From the NCBI GenBank assembly GCA_014706295.1, contig JACSVZ010000001.1, positions 43,738,383 to 43,802,382 on the forward strand: a DNA stretch of 64,000 nucleotides, given 5' to 3'. A model generated the notes under the pieces. It worked only from the letters and a program-made list of their open reading frames with translations, had not been told where the DNA came from and ran no database searches. Shown piece after piece: positions 10,583-24,300 of this stretch. Source of the stretch: Lycocorax pyrrhopterus obiensis. Lineage: Eukaryota > Chordata > Aves > Passeriformes > Paradisaeidae. How positions within the stretch are numbered: position 1 is the first letter of the stretch; each line of letters begins with the position of its first letter. Made by a program: the position numbers and the translations under genes.

Positions 10583-13500
10583 AATAAAATATATATGGTG
10601 TTATATAATGCAAACTTCATGTTCACATGAGCTCTTTGGCTATTCTGTCTTAATCTATACAGGTACACGAGCCAAAAATCCATAGATCAAATAATTTATT
10701 AGTTAATAGAATAGATTTTGCTGTCCTCTAATTTTTTTTCGCCAGGAAATCTAAACATTCATGAAAACAAACTGCCAATCCCAAGGTTGTAGTAACTCTA
10801 TTAGGTTTCTTGGAGATAACAAATTAACATAACATATTATAAATCTGACATAAATCTTCTAGGGATTGCCATCTATTTGTTTCCACCTTGCAGATAAAAA
10901 TATGCAAAACCAGACATTCTTTCTGAAAAACACTAGTTGTTCACTTCAAGAAAACAAGATTGCTTTGAAATTGCTTCTTAGACTTTTCACATCTGAAAAT
11001 TCTTCTCTCTCTTTTTAAAGATGAAGAAAAATGCTTATTGAAGCTTTATTTATTTTTTCATATGAAATAAACCAAAGCCCTATATTGTATTACTGTAATG
11101 CCATAGGTTGAGAACTTTTTAAATAGCTCTATTTTCAGGTCTTATTAAATAAAAAAATGTTGAAATTGAAAAGCAAAATCACAAACAGATTTTAAGAAGA
11201 ACATTAGTTTCACTTCCATTTTTCCTCTTTTTCATGCAAACACTGAAAACAGATTCCTATGTAATAATTTTAAAAATACATTTTCTTATAATCATTAAGA
11301 TGCACCAAACTGTGAATTCAGGATACCAAGTTTTTCACTTTCTATTTGATAAAATGTACACCAATAATAAGTTCACCTTTTTAACAAGATCTGCATTAAT
11401 ACTAGTACCATTTGTAATTCAAGAAAACAATCATTTTCTGCATGTGTGAAAGAGCTGAATATTCTGATTGGAATGAGACTAATGCCCAAGATTATGCAAT
11501 AAATTTAAATAGCAACATTTGGAACAAGAGGCCATCTTAAATTTAATAAAATTACTTGTGTCATTGTAACCGAAAAATTTTTAATGATGCGACATAGATA
11601 TATTGCAGTATTGCTTGTTGCCAAATTCTCTTATTTTACAGCATATTTGCTGCCTTGTACAATATCAGCAGTTATTGGAAAAAAAAAAAAAACACCGTCT
11701 ACTAAAGTTAGCTACTGTTTTTATATTATCCTTGTCCTTGGAAGTGTTTCTCCCCATTAGCTAATATACCAGCTGTTAACTGCTGGTAACAGATTTTGAG
11801 AAGCAATTTCTTAAGAAGGGAACTAATAGTTAATTAACTTACGTGTTTGTTAAGTATCTGAATGTTCTTTTCATATTGACATTTATTATCACCAACCTTT
11901 AATCTTAGACTACAAAATGAGGTAATTAAATTACATTTGTTTGTGTAGCAGAGGACCTGATGAGTATTCTGGAACCATGTGTATTTTTTAGGACATTGAA
12001 AGGTCAATAAAGAAAACCTTAACCAGAACTACTTTTCAGTAGGTCATTCCATTAAAAAAGAAAAGATCATAACAAAGGCTCCTTGAAAAAATTTTAATAT
12101 TTAAAAATTAGTTGCCCAACTGTTGAAATAGGTTTCTCACAAGAACATGATAAGTACGAGAAATGGTATACTGGCAAAAGGTCAAAAAATTGAACGTGAA
12201 CTTTGTTTGGAAATACAAAAGCAAAGTAAGAAGGAATGGTGTGTCTTAAACCCTGTTCTTTTTGGATTAGATATTTCACACACTGAAAATTTAGCATCTT
12301 CTACTTGTCATTACAACTCGTAACCTTCCACAGCAAAAGTGTAAACTTTTTCGTTAAAAAATTGGACAGTAGTCATTATTTTTGTTATAAACAAAATCTT
12401 TTAAAGTATGAAATATAATCCACGTACAGGTGTGTAAGAATTTATTGTAAATCTAATTAATATTTTTAGTGATAATAAAGCCAGTTATACCAATCCAGAC
12501 ACAGAAGCACTAACAGCCACCGCCTGTATTAATACATAAGCGCTTCATAAAGCCCTTAAAACTGTTACACAGGACAAGTACTGTATCTTATCTCGCTGCT
12601 CACCCTTCCAAAGACTCCCTCAATTTTAAGGTCAGGGCAGACTGTCTTCTTCAAGAAAAGAGATGGGTTAACACAGTAGGACATCTCGTGTCCAAAGGAA
12701 GAGTCCTGTATTGGTCCTGGGGGCCTATTCCACTGCAGTCTTGCATCTGTGTGGATGATATTTCATAGATTTTCTTAAAACAATCCACTTTTTGCTTATT
12801 AACTGCTGGCTAAACTTTGCAAGATGAACAACTTTTCTCACTTTCCTCTGGTGTAACACAGCTTTTCTTAGGCAAAGACGGATGGGCTTTTACAGTATCA
12901 AGACACAGATTAAGCTAAAATAGTTTAGGCAAGAGGAATAGACTAAAACTCTCTTAGTCTAAGACAAGTCAGGCAAGTACTGAAACAATGAGTTGCCCAG
13001 TGAGCGTATATCCTGGGTCCTGCTGTTTTTTCACATCTGGAGCAGTGGAATGGACTTGCGGGGCCAGGTAGCAGGGAGTTAGGCTGAGGAATGAGTGATG
13101 AGAGTGTGAGGAGTTCCATCTGCATTGTATGAAGTTTTCCCTCTTGGTCTAAAGCAGTTTTGGACTGTGTCAGAGAAGATGAGATGGAGTACAGAAAAAG
13201 CGAGCAAACAAGGGCTGTAATTTAGTGCTTCCGACTTTCCTCTGGGCCATCTGGAGTTTGCATTCAGCTTCGAGGGCTGATTAAGTATTTGAAATGTAAA
13301 GCACATAAATAGAAACCCTGGTTTTAAGTCTCCTCACACAGAGGAGAAATAAACCAAGAACATCTCTTGTACTGGATGAATGTCCTAAGCGCTAAATCCT
13401 TATCCAAAGGACATTGATAACTCTTCTAGACTCCTTCTTCAGGAAAATAGTAGTTAAATTTGGGGGTTTTTTAAGGGTACTTATCCAATAAATGTACTCT

Positions 13501-15023
13501 GTGAGCACTCTCTTGCCTGTTCTCATACCAAAACTCTGACCTTGAAAGTGAAAACAGTAAAAAAAGGAATAAAAAGCTTTGGGGATTCTTGTGGAATAAG
13601 GCTTGATCTAGAAAGCAGTAAATCATTACTGTCAATTTCAGAGTGCCTTTAGACATAAAGATAAGCAGAATTTTGGTTACCTGAAGAAGCTGAGCTTCCC
13701 AAAGATTCATATTCTTAAGAGGTCTTGAGAGTCACAGTACAGACTTAGTTATTTATACTCCACCTGAATTAGTCTCTGGACATTGGTTTTCAAACTGATT
13801 GAGCATTAAAATGTTAAGCCTAGGTATGGTTAAATATTTTTGAATAGCTGTGTGGGTGGCTCTGAGGTCTCATCTAGGAAAACAATACTTTTTTTTTTAA
13901 AAAAGGGTTATTTTACCCTTGGTATATGAATGTGAAGACTACTGTGATTGCCATTGAGGGAACAGTATTCTACAGTATTGTATACACTAAAAATGATTAA
14001 TATTAAATGGAAAATAAATTAGCAAGTATAAATAGTACCTAGTGATAACTACCAAACTTTCTGCACCATTTCAGGACTATATGCACTCATATCCTTTTTC
14101 ATTTAAGGGACATGAGGCCCTTGCACTTTATGGGATTAAACAATATGTTGTCTCTGATGCTCAGGAGCTGAAGTTATCACAATACTAAACTTTGATGGTT
14201 GCTAAAGAAGCCTGCAATATGTACAACCTTTTCTTTTTCTTTTCCTTAGGGAATTCATTTGATAAAAAAATCTCAACTTAGAGTTTCATGGGTAAATTAC
14301 CATTTTTTCCTAAGTTAATGAGGGTCAATATAGGAAGGATTAAAGTGTCTGTTCAGTAAGAAACTCAAAATATAATAAAGCCTTCCTATTTAGCCAGTTT
14401 AATGTTTTATATAGTGTTCACACACTTCATTCCATCGTCCTAGAATTTACATGGGAAAAGTCAGAGAACAGTTTGTTCTTTTTCATGCTCTTAAAACCAC
14501 TCGTTCTGCACGTTTTTATAATATACCCTTTGGTTAGGTTAGCTTTTGTATCCCTCTGAAACACGTCAGGTTCTCCTGTATCCTTTTCAGAGCTGAGGGG
14601 ACAAGAACTTCACAGTGCTGTAATGTGTATATGCATATTTATGTAATGAATATATATTCCCTAATTCCTTCCTAATAATTCTTTACGCTTCACTTCGGGT
14701 TTTTTTGACTTCTGCCAAGCACTGAGCTGGTATTTTTATGAAACTCCCTGTCTTGGTTCTGAGCACTAATGTTCATTACCAAGCCCAGCTTTCAACATAT
14801 GAAGGTGGCATAGTTTCTGTGTGTGTGCTACATTTTGCAATGATCTACAGTTGACTTCATCTTCTATCTATTGCCTTATAATGTATCATAACGCCCTTTG
14901 TAGTAGCTGTGTCCTTACTCCCTTGAACAACTTTATATAACCAGCCAACTTTTCATTCTTTACTCATCTGTCCAGATATTTTATATCTATAAATATGTAT
15001 CTTATATACACATATGTATACAC

Positions 15024-15054
<31 letters not shown>

Positions 15055-15582
15055 TATACATATATACACACACACACATATGTATATAATTTATATATAA
15101 GTACACAGCTATTTATATATGTGTGCACTTGTATGTCTATATTAAAATAGCCTAGAAGCTCTTCAGGTGGTTTCCCTGCACTGTGACAATGAACCTTTTA
15201 CTCATATCCTCTGTTTTCATTTCTCAGCCAACAGTGGTATAAAGGAGTGGTGGCACTTGCCCCATTTGACCACAGCCTTCATTCTCAGCTAGCGGTAAAG
15301 GCACTTGCTCTGCGAGTGCACCTATGACTGCATAATGCCAGGTGAGGTCCTGCTCTTAGGTGACACTCAAGTATAGGTGATACAGCTAATTCAGCTTCCA
15401 AAAAACTCTGCCAAGGTCTGATTGTGCCATCCGATTCTAGAGTCACGCCACAGCCTGGTTCAGCATGCCTCAGAATATTTATTATGTAGTATGAATTTAT
15501 CCTTAGATGGCTCAAACTGTTTTTACGGTGACTTTGGATGATGCAATTTGCTACTGACTGTTCCCCTTCGGAAAATTTGATC
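10583..15582. other. Unique non-coding DNA, 5 kb
   Basis: No gene is called. Notable contents are a poly-A run (about 11679-11692), a moderately higher-GC segment around 12480-13330 with no recognisable repeat or coding signature, and the TA/CA microsatellite described separately. Open frames here do not exceed about 80 codons. Confidence 0.5.
14978..15130. repeat. Compound (TA)n/(CA)n microsatellite
   Basis: Alternating TA, TACA and CA units with the purest core at about 15021-15085. It is probably length-polymorphic and able to extrude cruciform or Z-like structure, as any such array can. Confidence 0.92.
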
Positions 15583-16107
15583 TATAGAATCACAGAATTA
15601 TTAAAGTTGGAAAAGACCTCCAAGGTCACTGAGTCTCATCTTTGACCAAACACCAATGTGTCAACTAAACCTTACCACCAAGTGCCACACCCAATCATTT
15701 CTTGAACACTTCCAGGGGTCGTGACTCCACCACCTCCCTCAGCAGCCTATTCCAATGCTTAACCACCCATTCAGTGAAGAAATTTGTCCTGATGTCCAGC
15801 CTGAAACTCCCCTGGTGCAGCTTGAGGCTATGTCCTCTTGTTCCAGTGGTAGTTTCCTGGAGAAGAGGCTACAACGTCCTTTCAGGCAGCTGTAGAGAGT
15901 GATAACATCTCCCCCGAGCCTCCTCCTCTCCAGACTAACCACTGGCAGCTCCCTCAGCTGCTCCTCATAAGACTTACTCTTCTAGACCATTCACCATCAC
16001 TTCTCTGGAATTGCTCCAGCATCTCAATGTCTTTTTTGAAGTGAGAGGTCTGGAACTGGACACAGGACACAAGGAGTGACCTCACCAGTGATGGGTACAG
16101 TACCACA
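15583..16107 (-). mobile_element. CR1 LINE, end of ORF2 plus 3' UTR
   Basis: A 525-bp CR1 3' portion on the minus strand. On the plus strand it begins with the reversed terminus 'atagaatcacagaatta' (15583) and continues 'gaaaagacctccaaggtcac', 'gaacacttccaggggtcgtg', 'cctattccaatgcttaacca' and 'cctcagctgctcctcataag'. Translation of the minus strand over 15942-15870 gives SLERRRLGG then DVITLYSCLKG, the conserved C-terminal tail of CR1 ORF2. The frame then runs on into the 3' part without a family match. The element is 5'-truncated near 16107 and cannot be active. Confidence 0.95.
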
Positions 16108-19100
16108 TCAGGCATTTTTCTGGAGTGTGTTTTCTTGTTTCATTTAAAAGAATAACCCATTTCTGTGATACAAAGTGTAGTGAGTGGAGGAAAACAGGAG
16201 ATTTGCTTCAAAATAATCTTTCTGGAACTAATATTCGTAGATGTTTGCACAGCAGGCAGCACTGAGTTCAGTGCCCAGCAGCTGCACTGGCTGTCAATGC
16301 AAAACAAAGACAGATGATATACTGCTGTGTGATTCTTGGCAAAAATATTCTCCTGGGAAGAGTAACAGCTTGATTCTACTCCCACGTCACTTTTTGCCAT
16401 CCTCCAAGAAAACCCCTTGGCAGTTAAAAGACTAGTCTTGTGCACTACAAAAGAGTCTTCTGCCTTTTTTCTTTGATGAGTAATCATAAAAATATAAGAA
16501 TAATAGGATTAAAATGAAAGCAGGAGAACAGGTACACTGATATATAGTGCCTAGCAGTTAAAGCTCAGCTAGTGAAAAAGGTTTTGGGTCCTTCTTTCAG
16601 GTGTCTTTTTTAGTCTAAGGCTATGCCTCTGGGGGCCACAGGTAAAAGAGATATGTGCATTTGTTCAAAAATATAATTTCAGTGTTCAGTTCATGTGACT
16701 TTATGTGTTGGGTAAATGCCTCAGAAGCTGGATGAGTGCCATTAGGTGTGTCATTTACTCAGATGAGTACATTTTTGCAAGCTGAACATGAGGTCATTCT
16801 CACAGATTGGAGATATGATTACCTCTAATCTCTATCTGAGTTGATTTAATGTTTGAGAATACTTACGGAGGTGTTCTCTTTCTAGAGAAAAGAATCAAAT
16901 CTTATAAGATGAAATAAAAATAAAGAGGATGGAAAATGGTTTGTGCACCTCAGAAATGTTTACCCTCTCACTCTGGAGCAATCCATCACTTCAGTGTCAC
17001 ATTGCAGATGTTTTTTTATTAGCCTGAACTGTTTTTCTTCTACTCTAAAGATCCACTACCACAGGAGACGGGAGGTTCAGTCACAACCTTTGGAATATCC
17101 CACTTTCTTCCCAGTGTGCTGTCTATCCTTTCCTTCTTGTAAGGTCGCAATTAACTTATGAGTCAGGATTCAGCCTAACATCATAAATATAATGCAATTC
17201 AAGTTAAATCATCTGCCAAAAGAAATACAGCAACAAATAACTGCTAGCTTATGAACAGTATGGGTGTTTTTATTTCACTATTTATTATATTAATTTATAG
17301 AAGTAGGCAGAAGAGTAAAAAATGTTCCTAATATGAGTAAATTCTATTTTTTTTCATTTTACATCTTATTTTCAAGACTGACAGCAAGCTGAATCTGCAT
17401 TTAACATTCATTGCTAGTGCATAGATGCTATTTATTATTATTTAGGATTCAAGGATATCTGAATTTCTTTGTGATATAAAGTTTCCAACTTTATTTTGCA
17501 AGCTCCCTTTTTATTCATGGAATGGAATTGCTATGCTCAGTAACTGAGAGACTGATTTTGACTGTATATTAGTTCTAATTTGAAGTAAAATTACAAATGC
17601 TGCTGAGAAGGTCATATTTAAAAAATAATGATGTTAAAGTCTCTCCTGTAGGAAAGGTCTTATGGTTTGAGGATTTCTGTCCTTCTCCTTAACTGATTGG
17701 AAACTCCTTGCCATCATTATTAACATCTGAGCATTGCATGGTAACAGGATAAAATATTCAGGGCTATTGGAATCAACCATTTTCCATTACTTTCCTTCCA
17801 CTCTAAAACATATATATCTAATGAATGTCAGTTCTTCAGCTTTGAAAGGTTAAAAGAAACTGAAAAGAGGTACAGGACAATGCCATAAGCTTTGTGCCCC
17901 GACATAATGCGCCTTAACATGGGTATCAGACACTACTCCCTCTTTGTCCAGAACACTGTTTAGTGGAAGAGCAATATGAATCTAGAGCAAAATATTTCTC
18001 CTTGGATTTTAGCTCTAAGTTTCATACTATTTTTCAATTTCCACACTGAACCAAAAAGTATTGATCATATGAGGTATTTACAAGGATATAGAACTAAGAT
18101 GTCAAGGTTTTATTTAGGGGAAAACAATATAAGTATTTAAATTTCCTAATTTCAGATTCAAAAGGGAAAAATGAGACACCGTCTCTCTAACTGTTCAGAC
18201 TATTTTGATGAAAATTATATCCAGATTGAAATAATATGAGTTATCTCAGCTCTTCCTTCACAAATGTGCCAATAGCAAACTGCAAAGAGACATACCTTGT
18301 GAAATGCTTGACGTCTTTTACTCAGGCCAAATACTGAAGAAACTGATAGGTAGAACAGTATTTTAAAAATACAGTAAAATATGTATGAGTTTCAAAAAAA
18401 TGTATTATGGTGTAACTGTGGAAAAGTAAACATTTAAGACTTCAAAATTCAGAAGAGGCCTTACACTTTTTAAATAGAGGTTTCTAGAGCAAAGTAAAAT
18501 ACTCAACTAGTTTCCCAGGCATTAACCTTTCTCAATAGAGACAAAATGTGAATATATTTTCATATATGTTCAGGAATGTTGAAGTTGCCATTTTAGTCCT
18601 TAACAATGTAAGTTAATACAATTTGTGTGAAAGCCTATATATTCTTATCTCTTTAAGTCCTTCTTTTTTCTCTTGGAAGGATTATAAAGGCACCAGAAGT
18701 TATTTTGTAAAGAAAAATGACAGAATTATTAATTTTTATTTCCAGAGCACTGAGAAAAATAGTGATCAGTCAGGAGAACCTGAAGTTGTCTACTGATAGA
18801 TGTGGAACTGCTTTTAGTTCCCCAGAGGGACTAACAGAAGGAATAACACACTGATTAAACAGGTAACTGTAGCCTTTTTACAAAGCTCAGAGAAATCAAT
18901 GAGATATTTTTATTTACCTTTCCATGATTTATCTCAGATTCTATATTTCTTGCCCCTTATGTTCAATTTCCTTTACCAGCCTGGAACAGGAGGGGTTTCT
19001 AGCATTTACAATATCAACTCCTGTTCTTGACCTTTTTGAAGATATAGTTTATATATTTTTTGACTCTTCTCTAATGTTCAAAGATCTTTGCTCCTCAGGG

Positions 19101-20967
19101 CTCACACAGAAGGTGCAACACTGAAAGCTTTTTGTAAGTAGCCTGCAAGATCCTCAGGGCAAACAGTTTTTCTTGATTCTGTCTGCAAAGCACAAAGCAC
19201 ACTTTCCACAGCATAAAAATAAATCTTACCACTCCCCATCATCCCTGGTAGGCAGTTTGACAAATTTTGTATTAAGTAATTGCTTTTGGCTTGCTCCTTC
19301 AAGGTTCCAAGCATCTTTCAGTTCATGATGAACTTTGCAGGAGGGAGTGAGGTTTCTCAGACTCTTGCAGCCAACAGACAGCATCTTTAAATATGGAACG
19401 CTCTCCAATAACATTGTATTTGTAGAAAAAAAATCCTTTTTTACATTGAAAATATTTGTGGAATTTATTAAATTTAAGTCTGCATTTTATTTACCTTTCT
19501 ATTTTTATATGACAACCCATTCTAGATTAGCGAAGTAGTATCCTGTTGTATTGCATTTTGTTTCTTCTGTTTTGGAAGTACAAAAGATGATTGAATCCAT
19601 AATGCAATGTCCTGAATGCATGCACTACAGACTAGCCTTTCTGAATACATTAAGGCTTGATTAGAAATAAAATTCTTAGAAAGTGTCCAAATACTGCTGT
19701 TAACATAGCTGAATTTTAATAGAGGCTAATATGGGTTTTGCATAACATCCACATTTCAGCTTAGAAAATGCTTTGACATTGCACTTGACATAGTGAAATT
19801 ATTATCAGTGTATGTGATAAGCTTTAAATCAAAATATAATGAGTCAATAAAAACAATAACATTTTACTTATAGGATCTACATCACAAAATTTATGTACCA
19901 TCACCCTATGAATGGTACAGTAAATAGAAATCCTTTAATTTATGTATCTTAAAGAAAGAGTACAGAAAAAGATTTCAAATATGGATTAGGGACATAGAGA
20001 ATAAATAAATATTTTAATCCAAAAGTTCTAAAAAGAAGATTTCAAAACAGGTGAATTTTATTCAGAGATTTAATAAAGAATGCATCCCACAAGTCTGTAA
20101 TGGTGTTCCAGTGAGAACTAAGATTTATCAGTAGATCTGGTAAGTAGTCTAAACATCTAAGCAATTACCTAATTTCTCTTAATGTTGCAAGTAACTTTCA
20201 GTAATTATAAACCATCTTTGCATTTATGACAAGACTAAAAGAGTTTTTGAACACCCAGATTTAAATTTTGTGTGATGTTAGATGAGTCAACACCCTCCAC
20301 CCTCCCAATGACCTTTGCAGCCTTTTTTGACATTTGAGAAGGCTTCTGCTGAAAAGTTTTAGAGAGCTGGGTGGTTATCTAGACAAATATTTTCTGTCTG
20401 AGTTTGGTTGGGATCCACTGAGTAGATGTCCTCCTTTTAGATCCTTGAAGTAAAGTTCTGCTCAGAAATACCATTTAGAAATACAGCAGTTGGTAGTGTT
20501 TAAGTTTTTTTCTAACAGTCTTGATAGGATTGAAATCTGCACATTTTCATTCCCTAAGTACTCTTCTCATCAACACAGAAAATCTGATGAGACTTCAGTC
20601 CTTTAGTTTAGAGGGAGACCCCAGTGATGCCAGGAATGTAAAACAGCTGTTTGTTCAACTATGGAAAACTATGACAGAGTAGAGAGGATCCAAAGGATCT
20701 TGATGGACAAGCTTAGACTTCTAAGATTCTGTGCTTCTTCTCTGACTTGCCTGCTGATGTAATAATTAAATAAATAAATAACAATCCCCAAACACACAAA
20801 CTACCTGCACAATTAATTCACCATCTCTGTTAATTAGGTATAAGGACTTTGCTTGATTTTAAGGTATTAGCCAGTTCTAATTTGCAGAATTTATAGATCT
20901 ACCTCCCAACACAGAAATAATTTTAGGAATAAAATTATGTTCCCTTTCATTTTCCCTTGTCCATCAA
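16108..20967. other. Unique AT-rich non-coding DNA, 4.9 kb
   Basis: No gene, RNA gene or family repeat is recognised. A small AAAT array lies at 20762-20780. The open frame at 16140-16487 (minus, 115 codons) has no family resemblance and its composition follows the background. Confidence 0.5.
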
Positions 20968-21358
20968 ATCGGACAGGGGAAGAACTAGAAATGTCATCTA
21001 CCTGGATTTTTCAAAAGTCTTCCAATATCTGAAGGGGGGCTTATAAGAAAGATGTGGAAAGATGTTTTACCAACTCCTCTAGTAACAGAACAAGAGGCAG
21101 TGATTTAAAAATGAATGAAAGTAGATTTAGGCTGGATATTAGAAAGAAATTCTTTACTGTGGGGGTGGTGAAGCACCAGAACAGATTGCTCAGGGAAGCT
21201 GTTGATGCTGCATCCCTGGAAGTGTTCAAGACCAGGTTAGATGGGGCTTTGAGCAGTCTGGTCTCATGCAAGGTGACCCTTCCAGCAATAGGAGATTTAG
21301 TCTAGATGATCTTTAAGGTCCCTTTCAACCTGTTCTAACATTCTGTGATTCTGGGATT
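20968..21358 (+). mobile_element. CR1 LINE with internal deletion: RT motif joined to 3' end
   Basis: Two non-adjacent parts of a CR1 element lie side by side. The left part (about 20968-21025) encodes NVIYLDFSKVFQ at 20990-21025, the reverse-transcriptase motif A; its Asp codon is at 21005-21007. The right part (about 21030-21358) is the end of the element: 'gggcttataagaaagatgtg', 'gctggatattagaaagaaat', 'ctggaagtgttcaagaccag', 'gatgatctttaaggtccctt' and an ATTCTGTG-type tail. In a full CR1, several hundred base pairs or more separate these parts, so the copy carries a large internal deletion or arose by a template jump. The remaining RT palm and thumb are absent. Confidence 0.9.
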
Positions 21359-24300
21359 TATCTAAGGTAACATCGCAAATATTCTTTCCCATAGACTTGT
21401 TCATATGTAGATGGTATGCTATCTGTGGCCTCTTTTGCACTCAGAATACTGTTCTCTGATGCATCTTAATGTACATTTATGAGAGTCAGAGGACATCAAG
21501 TAGAAAAGGGTAACATTTCAGGGAAGGCCAGGATTAATTATGATATAAATGGATTAGATGCGTGTTTTGGAATCAACTGAGAGAGTGGAAAGAAGCAAGA
21601 AAAGTGATTGATGTTGCTTCCCACTGTGCATTCAGATGAGTCTGAAGACCATGTCACTATTAATTTGCTCCTAAATATACCACAGCTTCTAGGCTTGTCA
21701 CAGTAGGAAATTTTAAAGGCTTGTTTTGCATAAGCAATCACTTTTATTTCTTTTCAAGTACAATTATACTTTTTTCTTACTCTCTGTATGGAGTCTCAGG
21801 CAGGATCAAAGTCCTGAAGTGTAACATTTCATAGTGTGATTCAGTACCCTGCGTAGTGCTGCTAGAATGCAGATTATTAATTTGATGTGTTCTTTGGTAA
21901 TGTCCTTAGTCCTGAAAGATGCTCGGGCATCAGTTACTCTTGAAATTTCAGTCACAGCAGGAAAGGGGAAAGGTGTTTCTTTCTCAACTACATTTCAAGG
22001 TTCAAATACTTACACAGCAAATGTGTTTGAGGGTGACAGTTCCTTCGTGTGGTCTCTTCTTACTTATTGAGGCCAATCAATAAGAAAATAATGAATTTTC
22101 TGTGGCAGTTCTTGGCTGTTCAGGAAAAAGATGTCCCAAGGCTTTAGATGTTGGTTTGGAATTTCCTACAAGAATAGACAGCATTTATTTTTCATAATAA
22201 GTGTCTGATTCTTCATCAAGAAACCCTCCAGAAACACTTTACACTCAAAGAAATAATTAGCAGTTACTGTTTGGGGAAATTTATATGCATACATAATTTT
22301 GATTTAATTCTTTGGAATGGCATGATAAGAGAAACTAGGAGACAGAATTAGCAAGTGAAAGAGCAATAAAATCATCTTAAAAGATTCAGATTTGGATTAA
22401 AGTAATCAATTCATATTATATTTATCTTTCATATTTTATGTATAAATGCAACTCTCATTCATTTTAGGACTACAATGGACAAATGGAGCACGAGAATGCT
22501 ACCACAAGTATTGGTTTCTGTTTATTTAGCCAACATTTTTCTAAGTTTTAAAATTAATTTTCCTAGTTTTAAATGACACGGTGGGAAATAAAAAAATCTA
22601 TTAAAAAGTCCTATCTCCTACCAAAAGATATATATTTTAAAGCAATCTATTTATACATAATATCCACTAGGCAAAGAGCATAATTGCTGAGTGTAAAGGA
22701 AAATATAACTACTCCTCCATGAGACTGGATCATCAAAATGGGACTATATAGCTGAAAAATGTTACTAAATTTGTAATTTAGAGGCATAATTATAAAATCC
22801 AAAGCCTCCAGTGGGAGAGATGGAAGAAATTAATATGACACTGTAAAACAGAAATTCTTTATTCCAACTGTAAATGTTGCAACCAACTTTAATAAAGTAT
22901 TTACATGTTTTAAATTATCTATTTTTGTGCATTAGGTAGCTTTTCTTTTAATTAGATAGGCAAAATGAAAAATAAATTAAAACTCAAGTATTTGGACCTT
23001 ATCGTCTCAATCCAACACTGTAGGAACCCAACATGGATAAACGGCACACTGCTGAAGAAAGAAAATCACTGGCTCCTCTGAGTTCCTCCTAGCAGATACC
23101 TGCTGAATTTGGAGGTGATTTTGAGACATAAGGGACATGATTAGAGAAAAAGGCCACTTGGATTGTACGCAGCTGTTTTGATACCAAGGAAGTTAATTGG
23201 GAAAAACCCCAAACAACTGTTTCAACATACTCTCAAGCACAGGTCTGTGTATAGAGATACCTGCACACACAGACATGCAGGCAAAGGTATGCACACACAT
23301 AGACATACACGTTCAACTTGCTATAATTTCTCTAGTAATTCCAACAAATTATGTGTTGGGGAAATGGAAGTATGCTGCTGAGCGCCTGTTAACTCCTGGA
23401 GCTGTTTTGCAAGAAGGCAGTGCTGGCCTCTGTCCAAAGAGATATCCCTGGCACTTATTGACTCATGATCAACTGATTGATAGTATCTACCTTGCAGGAC
23501 TCCTGCTGATCTCTTGATGGTGGGAATACTGCCACCTTACATACCACAAGCTGTCAGTCTGTGCAAAACGGGAACTTAGAGAAACTCTAAGATAGGAGCA
23601 GGTGCCTTGCTACATGTAGACAATCATCTGTTCTCGGAAAAGGAAAGCCTTCCTAATCTTGCTGAGTTCTCTCAGATTCAATGAATCTGCCTTTCTCTTT
23701 GTGAGGCAAAAGCTCAGTGCTGTCAGAAAATAAAATAAAGGAAAAATACAGAAAGTGTCATTGAGAATAAAAATCTTTGTTTGTAAATGCAGTGTAGTGA
23801 TATTTCACCCTGCTTCACCTCCTATCCTAAATCCTTTCAGATTTTTCTTGGCTTCCATATCTGATTTTAGTTCTCTTTGCACTTGTTTTGATGTCTTCTA
23901 ATCTTCTGTAGGCTTCATCCTTCTAAAAACCCTCTGTGCCCTTAGTGTCTTTTATCTGCTGTTATTAGCAAATCATTCCTTGAGCAATAAGAAAGCATTC
24001 AAAGGAAACTACCTCTTCCCTGTAACTTCTTAAAAGTAGAAGCATGCTCCAGAAACTCTGGAACCGTCTTATGGCCGAAAAAAACAAAGAAAAAAGATTA
24101 GAAATCACAAGTCTTCACCTCTCTTCACAGACAGCAAGGAAAAAAAAAGAAATAGAAATAAAAGAAAGAAACCTGCATTTATCCAGAATTGTTGGAAAAG
24201 CTTAAAGCAGAGAACAAGGGTGTTCAGCCTGTTTGATAAACTGAAGAAGTTATGCCAACATATGTAAATAAGATACTCTTAAATCTGATGAACAAACCAT

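Noticed and set aside
20655..20720. Possible additional CR1 piece ('gagaggatccaaaggatctt')
   Set aside because: The wording recalls part of CR1 ORF2, but I could not align more than about 20 bases, so chance is as likely.
23250..23310. CA/ACAG-rich stretch as a CRISPR-like or minisatellite array
   Set aside because: The repeats are irregular and short, with no constant unit or spacer structure.
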